Positions 1 through 5,276 of a DNA stretch of 5,276 bases are shown piece by piece. The number at the start of each line of letters is the position of its first letter. The first letter of the stretch is position 1. The stretch spans positions 1-5,276 of the forward strand of contig JAFGSL010000464.1 of NCBI GenBank assembly GCA_016934645.1, given 5' to 3'. Under the pieces are notes generated by a model that saw nothing but the letters and a program-made list of their open reading frames with translations, ran no database searches and was not told the DNA's origin. Origin of the DNA: Anaerolineae bacterium (GTDB taxonomy: Bacteria; Chloroflexota; Anaerolineae; B4-G1; SLSP01). A program made the position numbers and the translations under genes.

Positions 1-1
1 C

Positions 2-229
2 GCGCACCGCCTCTCGACGATCCGCGCCGTGGATCGCATCATCGTGCTGAAAGAAGGCACAATCATCGAAGAGGGGAGCCACGAGGAACTCCTGGCGCGC
101 GGCGGGCACTACGCCGAGTTATACAACACCTACTTCCGCCACCAATCCCCAGATTACCGTCCTCCGGAACTGGACGAGGATGACACATACCTGGAATTGC
201 TACCGCAACGACGGGCGGCGGCCGCTTAG
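2..229 (+). CDS. ABC transporter ATP-binding protein, C-terminal end (5'-truncated)
   Basis: Only the last 75 codons lie in the window; the open frame runs in from the left edge. The first residues, [19 protein letters not shown], are the switch-histidine (H-loop) region of an ABC ATPase with the following beta strand, and [17 protein letters not shown] is the usual end of the nucleotide-binding domain. The family couples ATP hydrolysis to transport at the cytoplasmic membrane. This H-loop form and the [12 protein letters not shown] tail are typical of the fused permease-ATPase (MsbA/MdlB-like multidrug or lipid exporter) type, so the missing part probably holds six membrane helices, Walker A, the LSGGQ signature and Walker B. 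The last ~25 residues are acidic and then Ala-rich, a divergent tail beyond the fold. Transported substrate is unknown. It ends 120 nt before the next gene with a palindrome between, so it is probably a separate unit. Confidence 0.9.
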   Translation, partial: AHRLSTIRAVDRIIVLKEGTIIEEGSHEELLARGGHYAELYNTYFRHQSPDYRPPELDEDDTYLELLPQRRAAAA

Positions 230-249
230 CGACCGTATAGGAAAGTGTT

Positions 250-302
250 CGTAGTAGCGACTTCAGTCGCTTGCACAATCAACGACTGAAGTCGTTACTA
301 CG
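250..302. repeat. Long intergenic palindrome (20-bp arms), dispersed-repeat type
   Basis: Left arm 250-269 (cgtagtagcgacttcagtcg) and right arm 283-302 (cgactgaagtcgttactacg) are reverse complements at 19 of 20 positions; the exception, 257/295, is a G-T pair that still pairs as RNA. The loop is 13 nt (270-282). Each arm also contains its own near-palindrome, CGACT-2 nt-AGTCG (258-269 and 283-294), so the structure is nested. From memory, palindromes of this GTAGTAGCGACTTCAGTCG type occur in many copies between genes of filamentous Chloroflexota; this was not searched. It lies between the ABC gene and the hydroxylase and could act as a transcription barrier or mRNA stabiliser. No clean T-run follows the right arm (only TTTT at 308-311), so it is not a classical terminator. 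Confidence 0.85.
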
Positions 303-336
303 TGCCATTTTCGTGCGTGAGTCCCAGCAATATTTC

Positions 337-341
337 GGAGG
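337..341 (+). promoter_or_regulatory. Ribosome binding site of the molybdenum hydroxylase gene
   Basis: GGAGG lies 8 nt before ATG 350. This fixes the start at 350 and not at the in-frame GTG at 302, whose first base is the last base of the palindrome and which has no Shine-Dalgarno sequence. Confidence 0.85.
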
Positions 342-349
342 TAAAACCA

Positions 350-3064
350 ATGTCCCAACCCATTGTTCTGCATGTCAATGGTACATCCCATACGCTCACC
401 CTCGACCCTGACACGCCGCTACTCTATGTCCTGCGCAACGACCTGGGCCTGAAAAGTGCCAAGTTCGGCTGCGGTCTGGGCCAGTGCGGCGCATGTAAAG
501 TTCTCATCGATGGCAACGCCGTCCACGCCTGCCGCACGCCGGTGGGTTCGGTAGAGGGCCACGAAATCATCACGCTTGAAGGTCTGGGCACGGCGGAAGC
601 GTTGCATCCGCTGCAACAGGCCTTTATCGAAGAAGGCGCTGCCCAATGCGGCTTCTGCACCTCCGGGATGATCATCACGGCCAAAGCGCTCCTGGATCGC
701 AATCCCCACCCCAGCGACGCCGACATCCAGGCTGCGATGACGGGCAATCTTTGCCGCTGCGGGACCTACAACCGCGTGCACCGCGCCATCCATCGTGCTG
801 CCGGCGATCTCTTGCCATCTCCCACCTTCGAGGTGCAAACGCAACCGCTCCTATCCAAAATCCAAAATCGAAAATCCAAAATCCCAGAATCCCTCCCACG
901 CCCTTTACTCCAAAACCCCGACCTTGACGACTGGGTACGCATCAACACCGACGGCACCATCACCCTGTTCACCGGCAAAGTCGAACTGGGCCAGGACCTC
1001 CGCACCTCCATCGCGATGATCGGCGCGGATGAGCTGGACGTGTCGCTGGCTCGCATCTGCGTGGTGATGGCGGACACGGGCCAGACGCCGAACGAGGGCT
1101 ATACCGTTAGCAGTATGTCGCTGGAGACCTCAGGGGAAGCCATCCGCTACGCGACGGCTGAAGTGCGGTACATCGCGCTGGAAGTGGCGCACGAAGAACT
1201 GGAAGCGCCGCTTGATCGCCTTATCATCAGCGACGGCACCATCGCCGATCCAGCCACTGGGCGTACCACGACCTACTGGAACCTCTTCGGCGGGAAAAAG
1301 TTCGGCGTTCAGGTGAGTGGCTTCGCCAGGCTCAAGGCGTCTGATGCCTATACCATCGTGGGACGACCGGCACAACGTCTCGATCTGCTCGCGAAGGTCA
1401 CCGGGCGTGGCCCTGACGGGGCCCCTAGCGGGGAGCCGCCCTTCGTCCACGATCTCGACCTGCCGGGAATGCTTCACGGGCGCGTCGTCCGCCCGCCAAA
1501 CTACGGCGCGCGGCTGCTTTCGGCGGATGTGGACGCCGTGGCGGGAATGCCGGGCGTCATCCAGGTGGTGCGCAACGGCAGCTTTTTGGGCGTCGTTGCG
1601 GAACGCGAAGAGCAGGCCGTCCAGGCGATGAAAGCGCTCCGCGCAACCGCTACGTGGGAGCCCGGTCCGGCGCTTCCACCCCAGGATAGCCTCTACGATC
1701 TCATGCTCAGCGAGCCTGATCGGCCAACCCTTGTCGTCGATGGCGCACCTGTGGACGATCCTGTGCCGCCAGTTGAAACGCCGACGGGTGCAGCACAGAC
1801 ACTCACCGCGACGTATACCCGGCCGTACCACATGCACGCCTCATTGGGGCCGTCGGCGGCGGTGGCGCAATGGGCGGCGGACGGCACACTCACCGTTTGG
1901 ACGCACGCACAAGGGCCGTACCCGCTGCGCGCGGAGATCGCCCAGGTTCTCGGGCTACCCGAAACGTCCATCCGCGTCATCCACAAAGACGGCCCCGGCT
2001 GCTATGGGCACAACGGCGCGGATGACGCCGCTTTCGATGCGGTGCTGTTGGCGCGTGCTGTGCCGGGACGCCCTGTCTCCCTCCAGTGGATGCGGGCTGA
2101 CGAACACGCCTGGGAACCCTACGGCACGGCAACGATCATCACGATGCAGGCCAGCCTGGGTGAGCAAGGCGAGGTCATCGCCTGGAACCACGATGTCTGG
2201 GGATACCCGCACTCCGGCCGCCCGCACGGGTCGCCGGGCACGTCCGGGTTGCTGGCGGCGTGGTATCTGGAAGAGCCACTCGCACCACCCCCGCCACGTC
2301 CCATGCGCTGGCCGCAAAGCGGCACTAACCGCAATGCCGAGCCGCTGTACATCTTCGCCGGGAAGCGCATCGTCGAGCACTTTCTGCCCGATAGCCCGTT
2401 GCGTGTCTCCGCGCTGCGTGGTCTGGGAGCGTACGCCAATATCTTCGCCATCGAGTCTTTTGTAGATGAGCTGGCACACGCTGCTGGTGTCGATCCCGTG
2501 GAATTCCGCCTGCACCATCTGACCGACGAACGAGCGCGCGCCGTGGTTGAAGCCGCAGTCCACAAAGCCGGCCCACAACCAGAAGGCACAGGGCGTGGCA
2601 TTGGCTTTTCGCAGTACAAGAACCGGCAAAGCTATGTGGTGGTCGTCGTCGACCTGACGGTCGATCGCGATACCGGGCACATCGCGCTGGTCCATGCCGT
2701 CGTCGGCGCTGACGCCGGACAGATCGTCAATCCCAACGGCCTGAGCAGCCAACTCGAGGGCGCGTTCCTCCAGTCGGCCAGTTGGACGTTGAACGAGCAG
2801 GTGACCTTCGACGCGGACAGCATCACCAGCACCGACTGGCGCGGTTATCCCATTCTGCGCTTCCGCGACGCGCCCGTCATCGAGACGGTGCTGCTCAACC
2901 GGCCCGGTTCGCCTTTCCTCGGCGTGGGCGAAGGTGCGCAAGGCCCGGTCGCTGCGGCCATCGCCAACGCGGTCTACGATGCGGCCCACATTCGCCTGCG
3001 CGACATCCCCTTTACGCCGGAGCGGGTCAAGTCCGCGCTGGAAAAGAACACACTCGCCCTGTAG
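350..3064 (+). CDS. Fused [2Fe-2S]/molybdopterin hydroxylase (xanthine dehydrogenase/aldehyde oxidase superfamily, IorA-IorB-like)
   Basis: 904 residues from the ATG with the GGAGG site. Residues ~3-80 form a plant-type ferredoxin domain with Cys41, 46, 49 and 61 for one [2Fe-2S] cluster. Residues ~85-152 form the helical [2Fe-2S] domain with QCGFC (Cys100, 103) and CRCG (Cys135, 137). A repeat-encoded linker follows (~155-188). From ~190 to the end is a molybdopterin domain like isoquinoline 1-oxidoreductase beta and nicotinate dehydrogenase NicB: WVRINTDGTITLFTGKVELGQ, GCYGHNGADD at 550-559, and GVGEGAQGP with the probable catalytic Glu861. The family hydroxylates N-heterocycles or aldehydes with water at a Mo centre, passing electrons through the two clusters. 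IorA and IorB are normally separate chains; here they are one. No Tat signal, FAD domain or CxxCH haem motif is seen, so it is probably cytoplasmic with an unknown acceptor. All cluster cysteines and the Glu are present, so it looks active. Substrate unknown. Confidence 0.9.
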   Translation: MSQPIVLHVNGTSHTLTLDPDTPLLYVLRNDLGLKSAKFGCGLGQCGACKVLIDGNAVHACRTPVGSVEGHEIITLEGLGTAEALHPLQQAFIEEGAAQCGFCTSGMIITAKALLDRNPHPSDADIQAAMTGNLCRCGTYNRVHRAIHRAAGDLLPSPTFEVQTQPLLSKIQNRKSKIPESLPRPLLQNPDLDDWVRINTDGTITLFTGKVELGQDLRTSIAMIGADELDVSLARICVVMADTGQTPNEGYTVSSMSLETSGEAIRYATAEVRYIALEVAHEELEAPLDRLIISDGTIADPATGRTTTYWNLFGGKKFGVQVSGFARLKASDAYTIVGRPAQRLDLLAKVTGRGPDGAPSGEPPFVHDLDLPGMLHGRVVRPPNYGARLLSADVDAVAGMPGVIQVVRNGSFLGVVAEREEQAVQAMKALRATATWEPGPALPPQDSLYDLMLSEPDRPTLVVDGAPVDDPVPPVETPTGAAQTLTATYTRPYHMHASLGPSAAVAQWAADGTLTVWTHAQGPYPLRAEIAQVLGLPETSIRVIHKDGPGCYGHNGADDAAFDAVLLARAVPGRPVSLQWMRADEHAWEPYGTATIITMQASLGEQGEVIAWNHDVWGYPHSGRPHGSPGTSGLLAAWYLEEPLAPPPPRPMRWPQSGTNRNAEPLYIFAGKRIVEHFLPDSPLRVSALRGLGAYANIFAIESFVDELAHAAGVDPVEFRLHHLTDERARAVVEAAVHKAGPQPEGTGRGIGFSQYKNRQSYVVVVVDLTVDRDTGHIALVHAVVGADAGQIVNPNGLSSQLEGAFLQSASWTLNEQVTFDADSITSTDWRGYPILRFRDAPVIETVLLNRPGSPFLGVGEGAQGPVAAAIANAVYDAAHIRLRDIPFTPERVKSALEKNTLAL
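855..882 (+). repeat. Four tandem CCAAAAT heptamers inside the hydroxylase linker
   Basis: The units are CCAAAAT (855-861), CCAAAAT (862-868), CGAAAAT (869-875) and CCAAAAT (876-882), followed by a decayed copy, CCCAGAAT (883-890). They encode residues 169-178 or so, SKIQNRKSKI, between the iron-sulphur and molybdopterin domains. In 851-890 only 13 of 40 bases are G or C, against a GC-rich surrounding gene. Heptanucleotide runs of this kind resemble the short tandem repeats known between genes in cyanobacteria and, from memory, in Chloroflexota; here the run lies within a coding frame. Confidence 0.85.
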
Positions 3065-3086
3065 GGTGCATCCTCACGTGAAACAT

Positions 3087-3092
3087 AAGGAG
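3087..3092 (+). promoter_or_regulatory. Ribosome binding site of the small membrane-protein gene
   Basis: AAGGAG lies 7 nt before ATG 3100. It is the main evidence that a real gene starts here even though the frame meets a TAG after 59 codons. Confidence 0.8.
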
Positions 3093-3099
3093 CAGACAC

Positions 3100-3279
3100 A
3101 TGGACGGCGAAACGAACAAAAATAGGAAAGGAAATACGTTCAGCATCGTGCTGTACATCTTCTCGGGCCTGGCGTTGGCCTTGGGCGTGATCCTACTCTT
3201 CCTTCTACTCGGCGCCGCTCACGCCGTCACTGGCTACGATACATTCTTCCAACTCGCCGGTATTGCCCCACTTGCCTAG
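3100..3279 (+). CDS. Small membrane protein, N-terminal half of a TAG-interrupted gene
   Basis: 59 codons from ATG 3100 to TAG 3277-3279, with a good AAGGAG site. The product has a polar, basic N-terminus (MDGETNKNRKGN), a strongly hydrophobic stretch at ~14-39 rich in Leu, Ile, Ala and Gly that should form one membrane helix, and a short tail ending GIAPLA. The basic residues before the helix favour an N-terminus in the cytoplasm. The same frame continues open after the TAG for 70 more codons and encodes a second helix and a coiled coil, so this is most simply the first half of a 129-residue two-helix protein. I do not recognise the family. It lies 35 nt after the hydroxylase and in the same direction, so it is likely co-transcribed. 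It could also be a stand-alone single-helix peptide. Confidence 0.6.
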   Translation: MDGETNKNRKGNTFSIVLYIFSGLALALGVILLFLLLGAAHAVTGYDTFFQLAGIAPLA

Positions 3280-3285
3280 GTCGTT

Positions 3286-3492
3286 TTGCGCCCATTGCAG
3301 ACCGGACTTATCAACATCGGTATACTGGTGTTCATCTTTATGCTTGCCATAGCTGGCTTGCTGTTCACCGCCGGGCGGTTGATAGCCCGCCAGGCCAGCC
3401 TTGCTGAGCGCCTTCGCGTCCTGGAGGAGAAATTCAAGGCACTTCACACTCGAACTTCAGAGAAGGACGATAATAATACAACATCTTTTTGA
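3286..3492 (+). CDS. Small membrane protein, C-terminal half (membrane helix plus coiled coil)
   Basis: In the same frame as the preceding fragment, two sense codons after its TAG. The first possible start is TTG 3286, preceded only by a weak AGG (3278-3280) that overlaps the stop, so independent initiation would depend on re-initiation. The 68-residue product has a hydrophobic segment from LINIGILVFIF to LLFTAG (a membrane helix), then a charged amphipathic segment RQASLAERLRVLEEKFKAL whose Leu, Leu, Leu, Phe, Leu residues recur at 4,3,4,3 spacing, a short coiled coil. The tail is hydrophilic (EKDDNNTTSF). The stop TGA at 3490-3492 is 12 nt before the amidase ATG, as expected within an operon. 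The preserved helix and heptads after the TAG argue for a recent stop, read-through or a base error, not long decay. Family not recognised. Confidence 0.55.
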   Translation: MRPLQTGLINIGILVFIFMLAIAGLLFTAGRLIARQASLAERLRVLEEKFKALHTRTSEKDDNNTTSF

Positions 3493-3504
3493 GCGAGGTC
3501 ATTT

Positions 3505-5004
3505 ATGAAAGAACGATCGATTCCCGAATTACAGGCGCAGATGCAGGCGGGCGAACTCACCGCGCGCGGTCTCGTGGAGCAGTACCTGGCGCGCATCGAC
3601 GCCATCGACCAGAACGGTCCGGCGCTCAATGCCGTGATCGAAATCAACCCCGACGCACTGGCCATCGCAGACGCCCTCGACGCGGAGCGCGCTGCGCAAG
3701 GCCCGCGTGGACCGCTCCACGGCATCCCGGTGCTACTCAAGGACAACATCGACACGACGGACAAAATGATGACAACGGCAGGGTCGCTGGCGCTCCTCGG
3801 CTCCATCGCGCCGGAAGATGCCTTCCTCGTGCAGAAACTGCGCCAGGCCGGCGCGATCATCCTCGGCAAGGCGAACCTCAGTGAATGGGCCAATTTCCGC
3901 TCCCCCCATTCGTCCAGCGGCTGGAGCAGTCGCGGCGGGCAGACGCGCAATCCCTACGCGCTGGATCGCAATCCGTGCGGCTCCAGTTCGGGGTCGGCGG
4001 TAGCGGTCGCGGCGAATCTGTGCAGCGTCGCCATCGGTACTGAAACCGATGGCTCCGTCATCTGCCCATCCCACACCAACGGCATCGTCGGCGTCAAACC
4101 GACGCTGGGCCTGGTGAGCCGGACAGGCATCATCCCCATCGCACACAGCCAGGACACGGCCGGGCCGATGGCGCGCACGGTCGCCGATATGGCAATCCTC
4201 CTCGGCGCCCTCACCGGCATCGATCCCCAAGATCCGGCCACAGAAGCCAGCCGCGATCACGCCATCTCGGATTACACGCCATTTCTTGATCCGGACGGCA
4301 TGCGCGGGGCGCGGATCGGCGTCGCGCGCAACTGCTTCGGCGCCGACCCGCAGGTCGACGCGGTGATGGAAACCTGTATCCAGACGATGCGCGACCTGGG
4401 TGCAACAGTTATCAATCCAGCGGATGTGGCTATTCCCAAAGACCTGGGCGAATCGGAGCTTGAGGTGCTACTGTACGAATTCAAGGCCGACCTAAATGCC
4501 TACCTGGCGCGTCTGGGACCGGGCGCGCCGGTCCATTCCCTGGAGGAAATCATCGCCTTCAACGAGGCGCACAAAGAGACGATCATGCCCTACTTTGGCC
4601 AGGAACGCATGTTGGAAGCCCAGGAGAAGGGGCCACTCACCGACGAAGCCTACGTACAGGCATTGGAAACCAATCACCGGTTGGCGCGCGCGGAGAGCAT
4701 CGACGCGACGCTGCAAACGCACAACCTGGATGCCATTATCGCGCCGACGGGGGGCCCTGCGTGGCTCACCGACTGGGTCAACGGCGACCACTATTCTGGT
4801 AGCGATGCGCCTCCGGCAGCCGTCGCGGGCTATCCCGAGATCACCGTCCCGGCGGGTTATATCTTCGGACTCCCGGTGGGCATCTCGTTCGTCGCCGGCG
4901 CATACCAGGAACCGACACTCATCAAGCTGGCGTACGCCTTCGAACAGGCTACCCGTGTCCGCAGGCCGCCGCAGTTCCTGCAGAGCGTCGATTTTAGCGC
5001 CTAA
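3505..5004 (+). CDS. Amidase-signature hydrolase, peptide-amidase-like
   Basis: 499 residues from ATG 3505, with GAGG (3495-3498) 6 nt upstream; the length is normal for the family. Amidase-signature enzymes hydrolyse carboxamides to acid and ammonia with a Ser-cisSer-Lys triad. Here the residues are Lys79 (in GIPVLLKDNIDT), cis-Ser160 (in NPCGSSSGSAVAVAA) and nucleophile Ser184 (in GTETDGSVICPSHTNG). The 24-residue spacing between the two serines matches GatA and fatty-acid amide hydrolase. The TETDGS form, in place of TDTGGS, and the following GIVGVKPTLGLVSR recall peptide amidase (Pam-like) enzymes. The C-terminus has the usual AGYPEITVPAGYIFGLPVGISF block. No signal peptide is seen, so it is probably cytoplasmic. 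It is unlikely to be GatA because no gatB or gatC is adjacent. As the last gene of the hydroxylase cluster it might act on an amide in the same route; substrate unknown. Confidence 0.93.
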   Translation: MKERSIPELQAQMQAGELTARGLVEQYLARIDAIDQNGPALNAVIEINPDALAIADALDAERAAQGPRGPLHGIPVLLKDNIDTTDKMMTTAGSLALLGSIAPEDAFLVQKLRQAGAIILGKANLSEWANFRSPHSSSGWSSRGGQTRNPYALDRNPCGSSSGSAVAVAANLCSVAIGTETDGSVICPSHTNGIVGVKPTLGLVSRTGIIPIAHSQDTAGPMARTVADMAILLGALTGIDPQDPATEASRDHAISDYTPFLDPDGMRGARIGVARNCFGADPQVDAVMETCIQTMRDLGATVINPADVAIPKDLGESELEVLLYEFKADLNAYLARLGPGAPVHSLEEIIAFNEAHKETIMPYFGQERMLEAQEKGPLTDEAYVQALETNHRLARAESIDATLQTHNLDAIIAPTGGPAWLTDWVNGDHYSGSDAPPAAVAGYPEITVPAGYIFGLPVGISFVAGAYQEPTLIKLAYAFEQATRVRRPPQFLQSVDFSA

Positions 5005-5057
5005 CCATTCCCGATCCACTTCCAGTGCCTGAAAAATGAGAAAATGACAGTCAAGAA

Positions 5058-5061
5058 GAGG
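5058..5061 (+). promoter_or_regulatory. Ribosome binding site of the AbrB-like gene
   Basis: GAGG lies 5 nt before ATG 5067 and 8 nt before ATG 5070. It overlaps the in-frame GTG at 5061, which therefore cannot be the start. Either ATG is possible. Confidence 0.65.
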
Positions 5062-5066
5062 TGTAT

Positions 5067-5243
5067 ATGATGATCATTAGCACTGTAGGCCGACGGGGCC
5101 GGATAACTGTTCCACGAGCGATCCGCCGGTTATTGAACCTCAAGGAAGGCGACCGGGTCGCTTTCATACAACGAGAGGATAAAGTTATTCTGGGGATGCG
5201 CAGTGATTCGAAAAGCAAAAGCGGCAGATATGGGCGGAGTTAA
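5067..5243 (+). CDS. AbrB/MazE-type DNA-binding protein (SpoVT-AbrB domain), short
   Basis: 58 residues from ATG 5067, or 57 from ATG 5070. Residues ~4-43 match the swapped-hairpin AbrB fold: STVGRRGRITVPRAIRRLLNLKEGDRVAFIQREDKVIL, in which the (S/T)xxG(R/Q)(I/V)T(V/I)PxxIR and L-x-x-GD(R/K)V elements are characteristic. Such proteins dimerise and bind DNA either as transition-state regulators or as antitoxins of VapBC/MazEF-type pairs. Here the domain is followed only by a short Ser/Lys/Arg-rich tail (MRSDSKSKSGRYGRS); relatives often run 20-30 residues further, and in antitoxins that extension binds the toxin. No toxin gene fits in the remaining 33 bases, although one could lie beyond the edge. 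It starts 62 nt after the amidase stop; no terminator or convincing promoter is seen in that gap, so it may be read from the same message. The regulatory target is unknown. Confidence 0.85.
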   Translation: MMIISTVGRRGRITVPRAIRRLLNLKEGDRVAFIQREDKVILGMRSDSKSKSGRYGRS

Positions 5244-5244
5244 C

Positions 5245-5274
5245 TGGTACGCCCCAGCCGTGGGGGTGTAGCCA
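5245..5274 (+). other. Strong hairpin after the AbrB-like gene, possible terminator or palindromic repeat
   Basis: TGGTACGCCCC (5245-5255) pairs with GGGGTGTAGCCA (5263-5274): 11 pairs including one G-T (5251/5267), one bulged G (5271), and a 7-nt loop (5256-5262). It starts one base after the TAA of the AbrB-like gene. The sequence ends two bases later, so a T-run cannot be checked. Its position suits a terminator; a dispersed palindrome is equally possible. Confidence 0.5.
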
Positions 5275-5276
5275 AC

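Noticed and set aside
271..300. A sigma-70 type promoter (TTGCAC with a TTACTA-like -10) ahead of the hydroxylase.
   Set aside because: The match is poor and both boxes fall within the palindrome, so chance similarity is more likely.
302..349. GTG start at 302 giving a 16-residue N-terminal extension of the hydroxylase.
   Set aside because: It has no ribosome binding site, overlaps the end of the palindrome, and its residues do not resemble the family; ATG 350 has GGAGG 8 nt upstream and begins the ferredoxin fold directly.
855..882. A CRISPR-like array.
   Set aside because: The units are 7 nt with no spacers, so this is a simple tandem repeat.
1731..2465. A 244-residue open frame on the + strand in another phase.
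   Set aside because: Its translation is Arg/Ser/Pro-rich without domains and overlaps well-supported molybdopterin-domain coding sequence.
1955..2989. A 344-residue open frame on the - strand.
   Set aside because: It lies wholly inside the hydroxylase gene, shows no recognisable domain, and is the kind of antisense frame that high-GC codon use creates.
3277..3279. TAG read as pyrrolysine or as part of an altered genetic code.
   Set aside because: The hydroxylase gene in the same window ends with TAG at its expected C-terminus and the ABC gene also ends with TAG, so TAG is a normal stop here; nothing suggests a pyrrolysine system.
3505..5004. Assignment as GatA of the Glu-tRNA(Gln) amidotransferase.
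   Set aside because: The triad is shared across the family, but gatB and gatC are absent nearby and the TETDGS motif fits peptide-amidase-like enzymes better.
5061..5066. GTG 5061 as the start of the AbrB-like gene.
   Set aside because: This codon overlaps the GAGG ribosome binding site; ATG 5067 or 5070 is correctly spaced from it.

Overview
The window is a GC-rich bacterial fragment with every supported gene on the + strand. Two repeats point, as an inference from memory, to Chloroflexota (Anaerolineae or Roseiflexus-like): a long GTAGTAGCGACTTCAGTCG-type palindrome, and a run of CCAAAAT heptamers. The tail of the ABC exporter at the left edge fits this too. No rRNA, tRNA, CRISPR array, transposase or phage gene is visible.

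Layout: (1) 2-229, the C-terminal end of an ABC transporter ATPase. (2) 250-302, a 20-bp-arm inverted repeat in the intergenic gap. (3) 350-3064, a 904-residue single-chain molybdenum hydroxylase of the xanthine dehydrogenase/aldehyde oxidase superfamily. It joins an IorA/CoxS-like two-[2Fe-2S] domain to an IorB/NicB-like molybdopterin domain, and the linker is encoded by an A-rich heptamer repeat. (4) 3100-3492, a small two-helix membrane protein with a C-terminal coiled coil, split in the middle by one in-frame TAG. (5) 3505-5004, a complete amidase-signature hydrolase with an intact Lys-Ser-Ser triad, closest in motif to peptide-amidase-like enzymes. (6) 5067-5243, a short AbrB/MazE-type DNA-binding protein. 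(7) 5245-5274, a strong hairpin running to the window edge.

Genes 3 to 5 are co-directional with gaps of 35 and 12 nt (and 6 nt between the two halves of the split gene), each major start has a purine-rich ribosome binding site, and no terminator is visible between them, so they look like one transcription unit. A hydroxylase that could oxidise an N-heterocycle or aldehyde next to an amidase suggests a small catabolic cassette, but no substrate can be read from sequence.

The points most worth a second look are the TAG-split membrane gene, the heptamer-repeat linker in the fused hydroxylase (each 7-nt unit changes the frame), and the absence of the FAD subunit or cytochrome domain that related enzymes use to pass on electrons. 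I see no clearly new defence or mobile system here.
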